This document shows positions 44,197-53,499 of a DNA stretch of 64,000 nt, in pieces. The notes below the pieces were generated by a model. The model ran no database searches. It was not told the origin of the DNA and saw only the letters and a list, made by a program, of their open reading frames with translations. The DNA is from Bacteroidota bacterium (lineage in GTDB: Bacteria > Bacteroidota > Bacteroidia > Bacteroidales > JAAUTT01), in assembly GCA_023429135.1 (NCBI GenBank), contig JAEYWD010000107.1:49209-113208 (forward strand), given 5' to 3'. The first letter of the stretch is position 1, and each line of letters begins with the position of its first letter. The translations under genes were made by a program, and so were the position numbers.

Positions 44197-44816
44197 ATCA
44201 AAGGCTTTTCGAGTAGTAAAATTCGGAAATTTCCCCGAAAGTCAGCCGGGAGATCCGAAATAATTCTTAAACCAGTTTGTGCAACAATTGGTTCAAAACT
44301 ACGTGTAATATCGCTGAATAAAAGATTCGTAACCGGATTCAATAACCTCCTGATAAGCGATAATTTATGGTTTGCAGGAACAAATTTGTCGAACACCGAA
44401 ATTTTGCCGCCGGGTTTCAGCACCCTTTCGGCTTCACACAGGCAGGTAACAGGATCGGGAATAACAGCTAATATCAGATGCAGAATCGCCTTATCGAAAT
44501 AATTGTCAGGGAATTCAAGTTTTTGGCCATCCATAATCCGGGCATCCAGTTGGAGTTTTAATGAATTATTGCGATGCTTTATCCGCTGCACCATAGACGG
44601 AGTAATATCTGTTGCTGTAACCACGCACTCTTTAGGAATGTATTCCAGATCGAGACCTGTCCCTGCGCCTACCAGCAAAATTTTCTCGCCGTCCTTCAAA
44701 TTCAGGTCTGCAATGGCTTTTTTTCGTGAAGAACCGAATATTTTCCCCACCCAGTCGTAAACAGGGGTGTAAAAGGTGTATCGCAGCTTATTCCAATGAT
44801 TTGTATTTACTCTCAT
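44193..44816 (-). CDS. UbiE/PmtA-like class I methyltransferase
   Basis: A 207-residue methyltransferase. RYTFYTPVYDWVGKIFGSSR opens it, motif I is ILLVGAGTGLDLEYIP, followed by VTATDITPSMV, YFDKAILHLILAVIPDP and LKPGGKISVFDKF. The arrangement resembles phospholipid N-methyltransferases and UbiE relatives. It leads the two-gene overlapping operon. The substrate is not known. Confidence 0.8.
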   Translation of the reverse strand: MRVNTNHWNKLRYTFYTPVYDWVGKIFGSSRKKAIADLNLKDGEKILLVGAGTGLDLEYIPKECVVTATDITPSMVQRIKHRNNSLKLQLDARIMDGQKLEFPDNYFDKAILHLILAVIPDPVTCLCEAERVLKPGGKISVFDKFVPANHKLSLIRRLLNPVTNLLFSDITRSFEPIVAQTGLRIISDLPADFRGNFRILLLEKPLI

Positions 44817-44836
44817 AACAACTTATAACATAAAAA

Positions 44837-44868
44837 AACGGGGCTGAATAACTTATTTCAACCCCGTT
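44837..44868 (-). terminator. Intrinsic terminator after the 44931 gene
   Basis: The stem AACGGGG / CCCCGTT, extended imperfectly by CTGAA/TTCA, is followed on the minus strand by seven T residues. Confidence 0.8.
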
Positions 44869-44930
44869 AAAATTATGAAATACATTTACTTTTGCGAAAA
44901 TGTATTAAAAGAATGTGAGTTAATTCTAAC

Positions 44931-45644
44931 TTAATCTTGTTGTTTCTCTTGAAACAAAAGCTCTATCCTTCTGAAATAAAGAGTGGTTGTAGCCTCAAAA
45001 CCCGATTCAGTACCAATAATAACCCACAGGAAACCATTACTGTCAGTTGTCGCACTAATGGGAACCGATTTGTTAGTACGTTGTATCAAGGTAAATACCG
45101 TTGTTGTATCGCTTACCCCAACATTACCAATCACTTTCATGTCGTTACCCGATTGTTGCTGATTGCCCTTATCGATATTCATTAAATAATCGCCATTCTC
45201 AGCAACTTTTTTGGGCTCTTTGTTAGTCGCTCCAACTTTAATTACAACGCTTTCGCCCGGGGCTCCACCTACACCAACGGCATTGGTTGGAGCTTTGGAG
45301 GCAATTTCGACTCCAAACGCTATATCGTAAGTTGTATTGGGTCTAAGACCAGAGACTTTCCGTTTGATAAACATAAACAGATCGTCGCTATGGTTATTAC
45401 CCGAAAGTTTCAAAGATTTAACATTTGTATTTAAAGGAGCGGGCAAAGGGGCATGCGCAAACTGAAGCTCGTAGAACACTGAATCGGTTACCGGGTAATC
45501 GGCGAAATCGCCCATCCAATTATGCGTACCGGTATTAAACTCGAATGTAAGTCTGCTTTGACCAAGATTATCGTTATCATCTTTCAAACACGAAGATAAA
45601 ACAACACCACTTAACAATAAACCAGTTATTATTCTTGCTTTCAT
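44931..45644 (-). CDS. Lipoprotein of unknown function
   Basis: A 237-residue protein with a lipoprotein signal (MKARIITGLLLSGVVLSSC, Cys 19). The body looks like an immunoglobulin-like beta-sandwich domain (VSGLRPNTTYDIAFGVEIAS) followed by a second beta region (DTTTVFTLIQRTNKSVPISA; TTLYFRRIELLF). I do not recognise the family. It is monocistronic with a terminator downstream. Confidence 0.68.
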   Translation of the reverse strand: MKARIITGLLLSGVVLSSCLKDDNDNLGQSRLTFEFNTGTHNWMGDFADYPVTDSVFYELQFAHAPLPAPLNTNVKSLKLSGNNHSDDLFMFIKRKVSGLRPNTTYDIAFGVEIASKAPTNAVGVGGAPGESVVIKVGATNKEPKKVAENGDYLMNIDKGNQQQSGNDMKVIGNVGVSDTTTVFTLIQRTNKSVPISATTDSNGFLWVIIGTESGFEATTTLYFRRIELLFQEKQQD

Positions 45645-45715
45645 AACATCTACTTTTAAAAGTTTTGAATTAGATGCTATGGAAAATCAATAGTTGCGTG
45701 GTTCTCCAAAAAATT

Positions 45716-46234
45716 TCACAATTTTAAAATGCTATACCGGCATTCGTTCCCTAATTGATTATTTTTTATAATAGCATTTTTAAACAATGCATCAAATTTA
45801 AATCCGGCCTTATCCAAAACACGTCTTGAAGCAATGTTGAAATCGAACACACATGCATAAATACGGATGATATCCAGATTTTCAAAACCGTATTTTACAA
45901 TTAATTGAACTGCTTTAGTGGCAATGCCCTTGTTCCAGAAAGGCTCTCCCAGCCAAAAACCTAGTTCAGCACTCAAACGGTAAACATCGTATTGTTTCAC
46001 AAGACCAATTATTCCTGCGAATTCTCCATTATACTCAATAGCAAATGTAAGAACCGGATCCTCACCTTCGCACACTGCTATAAAGTTCCAAGCATCCTGA
46101 AGAGCGTAAGGATGCGGCATTGTGTCACGAACGTTATTCCAGATTTTTCTATTGTTGGCCAGTGTTGCAATAGCACTGGCATCATTAACCGAAAGTGTTC
46201 TGAGGGTTATTTCATCATCAGTTAAGTAAACCAT
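45716..46234 (-). CDS. GNAT-family N-acetyltransferase (RimJ/RimL-like)
   Basis: A 172-residue GNAT protein: ITLRTLSVNDASAIATLANN, LTFAIEYNGEFAGIIGLV, ELGFWLGEPFWNKGIATKAV (acetyl-CoA site) and ACVFDFNIASRRVLDKAGF. These are the RimJ/RimL-type blocks. The substrate may be a protein N-terminus or a small amine; it is not known here. Gene stands alone. Confidence 0.87.
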   Translation of the reverse strand: MVYLTDDEITLRTLSVNDASAIATLANNRKIWNNVRDTMPHPYALQDAWNFIAVCEGEDPVLTFAIEYNGEFAGIIGLVKQYDVYRLSAELGFWLGEPFWNKGIATKAVQLIVKYGFENLDIIRIYACVFDFNIASRRVLDKAGFKFDALFKNAIIKNNQLGNECRYSILKL

Positions 46235-46334
46235 AGAAGCAAAGCTTTTAAATCCGTAAAATTAATTAAAAACTGCAACTCTAAAACAATTAAAAATACC
46301 CGAAAAAGGGGATGAACTCAAATTAAAGGCATCG

Positions 46335-46342
46335 TACTTTTG
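46335..46342 (+). promoter_or_regulatory. Promoter -7 box for the 46369 lipoprotein gene
   Basis: TACTTTTG fits TAnnTTTG and lies 27 bp before the ATG. Confidence 0.5.
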
Positions 46343-46368
46343 ACCAACAATAACCAAAAAATATTATT

Positions 46369-47022
46369 ATGAGATCATTGAATTTACTTGCCATTACTTT
46401 CCTGTTAACCTTCACCCTCTCGTGCAAAACAAAAGGGCCTCAAACAGAAGATCAAACAGTGACGGAACAAAAGAAAGAGCTAACCACCAAAATTGGGAAA
46501 AACAAATACGAAATCAAATCGGGAATAGTTGAATATAAAACCCAAACTATGGGCACCGACGTTGTTCAAACACTTTACTTCGAAGATTATGGCGCTAAAG
46601 AAGCCAATGAAATAATAATGGAAATTGCAGGTATAAAGTCGAACACCCGCAGTATTACCAAAGATGGCTATATGTACAACCTCGATCTCACAACTAAAAC
46701 CGGAACCAAAACTAAAACTTTTGCAGCCAGTGGAGCCGACATCAACTTTAGTGAACTCACTGATGAAATGGTAAAACGTATGAATTTGAAAAAAATTGGA
46801 TCGGAAGATTTTGCTGGTAAAACATGCGACAAATATACCATCGACTATACTGATTTAAGTATGAAAGGCTCATTCCTGGTTTGGAAAGGAGTACCATTAA
46901 AATCAGAAGTGGACCTGAGTACCATTCACACTACCATGGTAGCAAAAAATTTTCAGGAAAATGCTGATGTACCTGCTGAAAAATTTGAAATACCAACCGA
47001 TTTCAATATTACTGAACAATAG
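46369..47022 (+). CDS. Lipoprotein (DUF4412-like outline)
   Basis: A 217-residue protein with a lipoprotein signal (MRSLNLLAITFLLTFTLSC, Cys 19). The body reads KYEIKSGIVEYKTQTMGTDV, VQTLYFEDYGAKEANE, EDFAGKTCDKYTID and VPAEKFEIPTDFNIT, like the Bacteroidota LolA-fold/DUF4412 group of envelope proteins. It probably acts in the periplasm with the OmpA protein encoded 58 bp downstream on the same strand. Confidence 0.7.
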   Translation: MRSLNLLAITFLLTFTLSCKTKGPQTEDQTVTEQKKELTTKIGKNKYEIKSGIVEYKTQTMGTDVVQTLYFEDYGAKEANEIIMEIAGIKSNTRSITKDGYMYNLDLTTKTGTKTKTFAASGADINFSELTDEMVKRMNLKKIGSEDFAGKTCDKYTIDYTDLSMKGSFLVWKGVPLKSEVDLSTIHTTMVAKNFQENADVPAEKFEIPTDFNITEQ

Positions 47023-47080
47023 CAGCAAATAAGTCAAAGCTCATATTACACGTCCGACACATAACCTAATATTTACATCC

Positions 47081-48400
47081 ATGAAACAGATAATCAGAAA
47101 AACAGGAATTCTTGGGCTTTTCCTGGTTTTTGCCTTCCCATTGATTGCCCAAAAAATTAACGTACCTAAAAAAGTTGAAACACAAACCATCAACCGTGCG
47201 AACAGGCGAACAGATCAGGCTATAAGCAAAGGGCTCGATGCTGTTGAAGGAGGCGTTAAAGATGCCTTTAAAAAAGATGAGAAAAAAGAAGAACCTAAAA
47301 AGGATGAAGCAAAAAAAGACAATACCTCGATTTCGAAAAGCGAAAATTCTCAGGGTGGAAAAACTGATAACCAGGTAAAATCTGGCGATGACAACCCGCC
47401 ATTGGCCTCCTATTCGAATTACGATTTTGTTCCTGGCGATAAGGTAATTTTATTTGAAGATTTTTCACAGGATGCAGTTGGAGATTTTCCTGCACTGTGG
47501 ACCACCGATGTTGCAGGTGAAATAAATAAGGTAAATATTTCACCAGGAAACTGGTTTAATTTAAATAGTAAGGAAGGAACCTACTGGTTTATGCAGGATA
47601 TTGATTTCCCTAAAAATTTTATACTCGAGATGGATATTATTCCTAAAAAAGATGGTGGACGATATGCAGCCGACATAGTCTTCTTCGGGGAAGCCAGCCA
47701 TAGCGAAATGGATAAAAATAATGATCCGGGAATATGTGGCCTGCATGTATCGGTCGAAAAGAATATATGGGAAACAAGGGGTTACAAAAAAGGAGTGCAG
47801 GAAAAACTGACGGGCTCATCGACCAACAACCTGGTTGAACAGGAAAAAGTAAATCATGTTATTGTTTGGGTGCAAAACCGCAGGGTGCGTATTTACCATA
47901 AAGGGGGAAAAGTATTGGATATACCTACCAACATTTTTGACGGAAGCAAGTTTTCACGTTTGTGCTTTAAGTTATACAGGGGAGCATCGGCCGGATCGTA
48001 CATCTCAAACATTAAAATTACAAATGCTGCTCCCGACACCCGCAACAAACTTCTCACCGAAGGTAAACTTGTGACCTACGGTATCTATTTCGATGTAAAT
48101 AAAGATGTTGTAAAACCCGAATCATATGGAACTCTAAAGGATATAGCTACCATTTTGAATGAGGTTCCTGATGTTAAAGTTAAGATTGTTGGCCATACTG
48201 ATGCCGATGGTGATGCGGCTAAAAATCTCGACCTTTCGAAACGTCGAGCAGCCGCAGTAAAAAACGAACTTGTAAAAAACTTTGGGGTTGATGCCGCACG
48301 GCTCGAAACAGATGGCAAAGGTAAAACAGAGCCGGTAGCTCCAAACGATACCCCGGCAAACAAGGCTCAGAACCGGAGAGTTGAGTTTATAAAACTATAG
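47081..48400 (+). CDS. OmpA-family outer-membrane protein
   Basis: A 439-residue protein. After a signal peptide (cleaved near LIAQ, residue 24) comes a Lys/Glu-rich, flexible segment (about 60-110, KKDEKKEEPKKDEAKKD), a jelly-roll-like central domain (YWFMQDIDFPKNFILEMDII), and a C-terminal OmpA domain (about 330-439: IYFDVNKDVVKPESYGTLKD, KIVGHTDADGDAAKNLDLS, NRRVEFIKL). OmpA domains bind peptidoglycan and tether the outer membrane. A strong terminator follows. Confidence 0.9.
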   Translation: MKQIIRKTGILGLFLVFAFPLIAQKINVPKKVETQTINRANRRTDQAISKGLDAVEGGVKDAFKKDEKKEEPKKDEAKKDNTSISKSENSQGGKTDNQVKSGDDNPPLASYSNYDFVPGDKVILFEDFSQDAVGDFPALWTTDVAGEINKVNISPGNWFNLNSKEGTYWFMQDIDFPKNFILEMDIIPKKDGGRYAADIVFFGEASHSEMDKNNDPGICGLHVSVEKNIWETRGYKKGVQEKLTGSSTNNLVEQEKVNHVIVWVQNRRVRIYHKGGKVLDIPTNIFDGSKFSRLCFKLYRGASAGSYISNIKITNAAPDTRNKLLTEGKLVTYGIYFDVNKDVVKPESYGTLKDIATILNEVPDVKVKIVGHTDADGDAAKNLDLSKRRAAAVKNELVKNFGVDAARLETDGKGKTEPVAPNDTPANKAQNRRVEFIKL

Positions 48401-48413
48401 TTCATCACAACAT

Positions 48414-48443
48414 AAAAAAACCGGAGTGAAATCCGGTTTTTTT
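48414..48443. terminator. Bidirectional intrinsic terminator
   Basis: The stem ACCGGA / TCCGGT is flanked by A7 and T7 tracts between convergent genes. Confidence 0.87.
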
Positions 48444-48459
48444 ATGCTTTTATTGATAA

Positions 48460-49161
48460 TTAACCTAAGTCCGAAATTCTTTCGAGTTTAGCAATGTCCA
48501 GAATTTTTATTTTGCGGCCATCAATGGAAATTACTTCTTCACTGCTAAAAGCCGACAAGGTGCGAATTGCATTGGACGTTGTCATATTCGAAAGGTTAGC
48601 AATATCTTCGCGTGAGAGATAAACTTTTATTGTTTTCTCGTCCTTTTCCAAACCATAAGTGTCCTTCAGAAATAATAACGATTCGGCTAAACGTCCGCGG
48701 ATATGCTTTTGAGTTAATGTAACAGTGCGGAAATACGAAAAACCAAGTTCGGTTGCAAAAGATTTGATAATACTCAGGCTCAAATCGCTGCTGCGGTGCA
48801 GTAATTTGTAAAGGGTATCCTTATCAACGCTACATACAGTAGAGTCCTCAATGGCAACAGCCGAAGCATGATGGTTTTCTTCAGCAAATAAAGCCCGGTA
48901 TCCTATAAACCCAATTGGTTTAGCCATACGTACTATTTGCTCTCGGCCGCCCACACCTTCTTTAAAGACTTTTACTTTCCCTTCCGAAAGGCAAATGAGA
49001 CTGACGGGCTTATCACCCTCTTTAAAAATGTAGTCGCCCTTTTTATAAAAAGCTGCTGTCAGTCCCGACCGCAAAAGCTCTTTTTCTTCGGGCTGCAGAA
49101 CACTGAAAATCGATTTTTTATCTTCAAGGAATTCCCTGCAAACTTCTTCTGTATTTAGCAT
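48460..49161 (-). CDS. Crp/Fnr-family transcription regulator
   Basis: A 233-residue regulator from the ATG at 49161. The cyclic-nucleotide-binding fold spans about 15-130 (KKGDYIFKEGDKPVSLICLS), a dimer helix follows, and the HTH is at about 165-215 (YLSREDIANLSNMTTSNAIR). No Fnr-type N-terminal cysteine cluster is present. The longer frame from 49221 is rejected because a promoter box (49188-49195) would fall inside it. Effector and targets are unknown. Confidence 0.9.
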   Translation of the reverse strand: MLNTEEVCREFLEDKKSIFSVLQPEEKELLRSGLTAAFYKKGDYIFKEGDKPVSLICLSEGKVKVFKEGVGGREQIVRMAKPIGFIGYRALFAEENHHASAVAIEDSTVCSVDKDTLYKLLHRSSDLSLSIIKSFATELGFSYFRTVTLTQKHIRGRLAESLLFLKDTYGLEKDEKTIKVYLSREDIANLSNMTTSNAIRTLSAFSSEEVISIDGRKIKILDIAKLERISDLG

Positions 49162-49187
49162 TCGCTTTGTTTGTGTTGAAAAACATA

Positions 49188-49195
49188 CAAAAATA
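49188..49195 (-). promoter_or_regulatory. Promoter -7 box of the Crp/Fnr gene
   Basis: On the minus strand this reads TATTTTTG, a TAnnTTTG match, 26 bp before the ATG at 49161. Confidence 0.5.
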
Positions 49196-49414
49196 TAAAA
49201 ATTATTTCTGAAAGCTGTCAAAGTGGGCTAAATTTCTTTTTATGACTCAAATGATTAAAGTCATTAAAAGGTTTTGCTGTACATCTCCCGAAAATAAACC
49301 TGGAAATATTAAATGAAAGTCCCTATTGTGCCTGCGTTCACAATAAGTCATAACCATATCTTAAAGATATCCTGGCGGGAAGCTTATTGAGAAAATTACG
49401 TTTCTCAGGTTTTT

Positions 49415-50083
49415 CTAAAAAATAACCCCGAGCTTAATCAGTAAATTCTGCAACACAACCTTATCAGCACCACGGTTTGTTACATCGGTAAACCCGTTCA
49501 TGTAAACAAGACCGGTGGTAAGTCGGGTATTGCCTCCGATACTGTATTCTATCCCTCCGCCAATATGGTAACCCAAATTAATAAGGTTTATCTCCTTGCT
49601 GATATTATCGTTGTCAATTCCTCCCTGATTGGAAACCCCTGTGGCTTTTATGTTTACCATAGCATTCAACCCCAACTGCCCATAGAAAGTTGTGTAGCCA
49701 ATTTCGTTAGTGAGAAGTTTCATCCCTATTGGAATGTGCAGATACTGCAATTTATAAGTAACTTTAGTGTTTTCGGGAAGGTTGATAGTACCCTGATTGG
49801 TTCTGATTGTTGATGCAGGCTTAAACAACAAAGCTCCACCAGCATTGTGAATGGAGAGACCGGATGTGATGGCATAATTTGGAGCAAAGAACCTGTCGAC
49901 CGTGAGGCCAATATTAAATCCCAGCCGGTTGCCTTTGGAATCCACTGAGCTCACATCTGGGTTTAACCACGAAATTACAGGATCAACTGTAATTCCAAAG
50001 CGGAAATTCTTCTCCTGTGCAATAACCGGAAAAGAAATTAAAATCGATACAAAGTATAATATAATTCTCTTTTTCATATTCAT
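49415..50083 (-). CDS. Outer-membrane beta-barrel (porin-like) protein
   Basis: A 222-residue protein with a signal peptide (MNMKKRIILYFVSILISFPVIAQ). The mature part alternates amphipathic strands as in the PF13568-type small barrels of Bacteroidota: GFNIGLTVDRFFAPNYAITS, YKLQYLHIPIGMKLLTNEI, TTFYGQLGLNAMV and GGGIEYSIGGNTRLTTGLVY. It probably sits in the outer membrane. The function is unknown. Confidence 0.85.
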   Translation of the reverse strand: MNMKKRIILYFVSILISFPVIAQEKNFRFGITVDPVISWLNPDVSSVDSKGNRLGFNIGLTVDRFFAPNYAITSGLSIHNAGGALLFKPASTIRTNQGTINLPENTKVTYKLQYLHIPIGMKLLTNEIGYTTFYGQLGLNAMVNIKATGVSNQGGIDNDNISKEINLINLGYHIGGGIEYSIGGNTRLTTGLVYMNGFTDVTNRGADKVVLQNLLIKLGVIF

Positions 50084-50151
50084 CGGGTTTTTTAGATTTG
50101 CAGTGCGACAAAAATAAGACTTTATAAAAGATAAATACTTAAAATGTAACC

Positions 50152-51192
50152 ATGTTGAAAAGATTTTGTTTGCCGGTATTCATTAGCATTATAACAATAA
50201 TAAACGCATGCAAACCCGATGGGGGAAAAACTTCATCGGAAACAGCATCCGAAAGTTCTGAAAATAAAGATGAAACCGTGCACCTCAGGGTGAGCAGGTT
50301 CGAAAAAGATCTGTTTGCAATTCCTTTCGATTCGGTTGCCGAAAAACTCCCGGCTCTTAAAGAAAAATACGGACCATTTCTCGATATTTTCTCTTCACGG
50401 AGGGTGATCAATATTGGAAAGCCCAGTGATCCTGAATATCCGAAAAATCTTAAAAGCTTCATTACCGACCGGTACATGTTTCTTACCTACAAAAAGGTAA
50501 TGGAAGTTTATCCTGACCTTAACGTGCAAACAACGGAAATTGAGGAGGCATTCAACAAATATCATGAGATCTTCCCTGAAAAAGCAGTCCCACATATATA
50601 CACGCTTATCTCGGGGTACAACCAATCTATTATTACTGCGGACACTATGCTGGGTATAAGTTTGGATAAATACCTGGACCAGAATTGCGAATATTACAGC
50701 AACCTTGGACTTCCGTTTTACCAACGGCGTCTTATGAATAAAGAATACCTTACAACGGATGCCCTGAGAGGATGGTGTTACAGTGAATTCCTTTTTAACG
50801 ATTCGGCTGAAAACGTGCTTACAAACCTACTTTACGAAGGGAAAATTATTTACCTCACAAAACAACTCTTCCCCGAAAAGCATGACACAATCATTTTCGG
50901 ATATTCGTCCAAACACCTCAACTGGGTCAAACAAAACATTGAGCCTATGTGGACTTTCCTGATCGAAAAAAAGCTAGTATTCTCAACCGATTACATGACC
51001 ATTAACAAACTTATAAATCCAGCACCTTTCACGGCTCTTTTCAACAACGAATCGCCCGGAAGGGCCGCTGTTTATGTTGGATATCGCATTATCGATTCGT
51101 ATATGCGCAACAACAAAGTTTCTATACCTCAGCTTATTGCCGATGAGAATTACCAGGGAATACTGGAGAAATCGAAATTTCAGCCCAAATGA
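50152..51192 (+). CDS. gldB: Gliding motility lipoprotein GldB-like
   Basis: A 346-residue lipoprotein (signal to NAC, Cys 20). A Ser/Glu-rich linker is followed by the GldB domain: VSRFEKDLFAIPFDSVAEKL, KEKYGPFLDIFSSRRVINIG, YPDLNVQTTEIEEAFNKYHE and ISLDKYLDQNCEYYSNLGLP. It lacks metal-binding histidines typical of peptidases. GldB belongs to the gliding/T9SS-associated set in Bacteroidota, where its exact role is unsettled. No other gld gene is adjacent. Confidence 0.86.
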   Translation: MLKRFCLPVFISIITIINACKPDGGKTSSETASESSENKDETVHLRVSRFEKDLFAIPFDSVAEKLPALKEKYGPFLDIFSSRRVINIGKPSDPEYPKNLKSFITDRYMFLTYKKVMEVYPDLNVQTTEIEEAFNKYHEIFPEKAVPHIYTLISGYNQSIITADTMLGISLDKYLDQNCEYYSNLGLPFYQRRLMNKEYLTTDALRGWCYSEFLFNDSAENVLTNLLYEGKIIYLTKQLFPEKHDTIIFGYSSKHLNWVKQNIEPMWTFLIEKKLVFSTDYMTINKLINPAPFTALFNNESPGRAAVYVGYRIIDSYMRNNKVSIPQLIADENYQGILEKSKFQPK

Positions 51193-51229
51193 ATGAAATG
51201 AAGGATTGAAATATTGATACTTACTGCAT

Positions 51230-52336
51230 TTATTGAATAACTGAATTAAGAACCTCGCAACGGGTATCGGCATGCATGGAAATGGCCGGATACACCGGAT
51301 ACCATGAGCCTCCGGTATTATTGCGGATCATCGATTGGTCGATGCGGATATTTCCTGAATGATCGTTAGTAACAAAAAATATGGCAGAGCCATGCTGAAT
51401 GACTTTGTTCTTTTCGATTTTTGAGCCGAGAATAGATAAAGTCATGGTATTGCCATCGTTATAAATAGCACCCCCGCTCCCACCTCCTGGAGTTCCGCCC
51501 TTAGCCGGATTGCCTCCGTTTCCTATTGCACGGTTATGCGAAAACAAACTATTGATAATTGTCCAGGAAACGCCGATGCTGCTTATGGCGCCTCCATTGG
51601 AGCCAAAATTGCCATAACCTTCGGCTCCACCAAATGTGCAGTTCACAATATAAACCGGTAAATTATTATACTGACTGAAAACCCTTATAGCTCCACCACC
51701 AACATCAGGGCCCAGGCTATCGCAGGTGTTATTAAAAAACCTGCAATTCACAGCCTTGAACCTTCCTCCGCGCACCCACACAGCACCGCCACCGGTGTAT
51801 TGTTTGTCGTTACGCGAATTCCCATCGGCAAACGTCAGGTTTTGGATTGTGAGTCTCGGAGTTTCCTGGTTCTGACAGTGAGAAGTAGTCCAATGCTGGA
51901 CCTGGTCGCAGGTATTCATGTAAAGAATCCGAGTTTTTCCGGCACCGCCCAGGGTGATAAGTCCTTTGCCATCGATCACAATGTCGGGACTGGCATCGTT
52001 AAAAACTTTGGCAGGCTTATCCATCACAATGGTATGAGGATTTGGCCCGCAATTAAAAACAATTTTACCACCTTTGGCTACTGCATCCACAAAAGCCTGG
52101 CAGGTGCAGCTTTCGGGGGTACCGTTCCCAACAACCCGATCAGGTGTGGACACATCAATTGGTGCAGCTTCCACAGGTATGGGATATTTACCATCGGGGT
52201 TGCCCGCCGGAGGTCCCGCGTGTGGATTCGCCAACGGATTGATGACTTCGACGGAATTGCCATTGTTATCTTTGGAGCATTGGGTGAAAAGCAACGCAAT
52301 AGCGCAATAAAGAAATGCTGCTACTCTCGTCTTCAT
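51230..52336 (-). CDS. Right-handed beta-helix lipoprotein (choice-of-anchor Q type)
   Basis: From the ATG at 52336 the protein begins MKTRVAAFLYCAIALLFTQC, a lipoprotein signal. A parallel beta-helix follows, with repeated Asn/Gly-rich coils such as RLTIQNLTFADGNS, KAVNCRFFNNTCD, IVNCTFGGAEGYGNFGSNGG and TIINSLFSHNRAIGNGGNP. These domains bind or cleave polysaccharides, but I see no catalytic lyase signature. It is likely anchored at the cell surface. The longer frame from 52363 was rejected as it buries the signal. Confidence 0.8.
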   Translation of the reverse strand: MKTRVAAFLYCAIALLFTQCSKDNNGNSVEVINPLANPHAGPPAGNPDGKYPIPVEAAPIDVSTPDRVVGNGTPESCTCQAFVDAVAKGGKIVFNCGPNPHTIVMDKPAKVFNDASPDIVIDGKGLITLGGAGKTRILYMNTCDQVQHWTTSHCQNQETPRLTIQNLTFADGNSRNDKQYTGGGAVWVRGGRFKAVNCRFFNNTCDSLGPDVGGGAIRVFSQYNNLPVYIVNCTFGGAEGYGNFGSNGGAISSIGVSWTIINSLFSHNRAIGNGGNPAKGGTPGGGSGGAIYNDGNTMTLSILGSKIEKNKVIQHGSAIFFVTNDHSGNIRIDQSMIRNNTGGSWYPVYPAISMHADTRCEVLNSVIQ

Positions 52337-52484
52337 TATGATTTTTTTTGTATAGATTTCCATTCCATCAGGTTTGTAGGTATTTACTTAACGTATATAA
52401 CCAATTTTTATTAGAGTAGTGGACTTGTAATCAGCAATAAAAATTCTCAGATTAATATACAGCAGGATAAATTAGAAATTTTAA

Positions 52485-52516
52485 TACCTTTGATAGTATC
52501 AAATGATACTATCAAA
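52485..52516 (+). promoter_or_regulatory. fic promoter with 28-bp palindrome
   Basis: The -7 box TACCTTTG (52485-52492) overlaps the left arm TTTGATAGTATCA (52489-52501) of a perfect inverted repeat. The right arm TGATACTATCAAA is at 52504-52516, with a 2-base spacer. A bound factor would cover the promoter and start of transcription. Confidence 0.75.
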
Positions 52517-52523
52517 AAATTAT

Positions 52524-53483
52524 ATGAAACCTCCCTATGAGATTACAGGCAGAATTTTAAGTTTAATTTCCTCAATATCAGAAAAAATTGGGGAGATAAA
52601 ATCGGCACGTTTGGTTAAACCACCAACAGAACTGAGAAAACGAAACAGGATAAAAACAATTCAATCTTCCCTTGAAATCGAAGGCAACACACTTACAGTT
52701 GAACAGATTACAGATCTGTTAAATAAAAAAAGAGTGTTAGCCCCTAAAAAAGATATTATAGAAGTTAAAAATGCTATTGAAGTTTATTCCATTTTGGATG
52801 AACTTAATGCATTCGAAATGGAGTCGTTATGTCAAGCGCACAGTATTCTCATGAAAGGCTTGATCGAGAATGCGGGAAAATTCAGAAGATCGTCCGTAGG
52901 GATAGTAAGAGGAAGTGATATTGCCCACATTGCACCTCCAGGAGACTTAGTGTTACCCTTAATGAAAAATTTATTTAAGTATTTGAAAGAAGATGAGGAT
53001 TTAATACTTATAAAAAGCTGCGTTTTTCATTACGAGTTTGAATTTATACATCCATTTATCGATGGAAATGGTAGAATGGGAAGATTGTGGCAAACCATGA
53101 TTCTAAAAGAATATTCCCAGGTTTTTGAATATTTAGCTATTGAAAGTCTTATTAAAGAGCGTCAACAAGATTATTACAATATACTCGGCAAATCCGATAA
53201 TCAAGGTAGCTCTACAGGCTTTATTGAGTTTATGCTGGATGTAATTAATACCGCACTCGAAGATTTATTAAGGACGCAAAATCTGACAGTCTCCAACCTG
53301 GATAGAATTGATTTATTTAAAGATATAATAGGGACAAAAATATTTACGCGTCAGGATTATTTGCGGCATAACAAAGAAATTTCACCTGCAACTGCAAGTA
53401 GAGATTTAAAAGAAGCTGTTGAAGGATTGATTCTTGAAAAAACAGGCGATAAAAGATTAACAAAATACAGATTTAAAGTGTAA
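52524..53483 (+). CDS. Fic-domain protein with C-terminal winged helix (probable AMPylase)
   Basis: A 319-residue Fic protein. The catalytic loop HPFIDGNGRMGR (about 176-187) is complete. The N-terminal inhibitory helix has SSLEIEG (about 48-54), matching the [S/T]xxxE[G/N] pattern of self-inhibited class II Fic enzymes. The C-terminal 60 residues look like a winged helix (TRQDYLRHNKEISPATASRD). Such proteins AMPylate targets, and some control their own transcription. I chose the ATG at 52524, because the earlier ATG at 52503 lies inside the operator palindrome and almost on the predicted transcription start. Confidence 0.88.
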   Translation: MKPPYEITGRILSLISSISEKIGEIKSARLVKPPTELRKRNRIKTIQSSLEIEGNTLTVEQITDLLNKKRVLAPKKDIIEVKNAIEVYSILDELNAFEMESLCQAHSILMKGLIENAGKFRRSSVGIVRGSDIAHIAPPGDLVLPLMKNLFKYLKEDEDLILIKSCVFHYEFEFIHPFIDGNGRMGRLWQTMILKEYSQVFEYLAIESLIKERQQDYYNILGKSDNQGSSTGFIEFMLDVINTALEDLLRTQNLTVSNLDRIDLFKDIIGTKIFTRQDYLRHNKEISPATASRDLKEAVEGLILEKTGDKRLTKYRFKV

Positions 53484-53499
53484 CACAACCCCATCACTC

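Noticed and set aside
51800..52414. 204-codon plus-strand open frame opposite the beta-helix lipoprotein
   Set aside because: It is antisense to a gene with a clear lipoprotein signal and repeat pattern; the translation has no family features.
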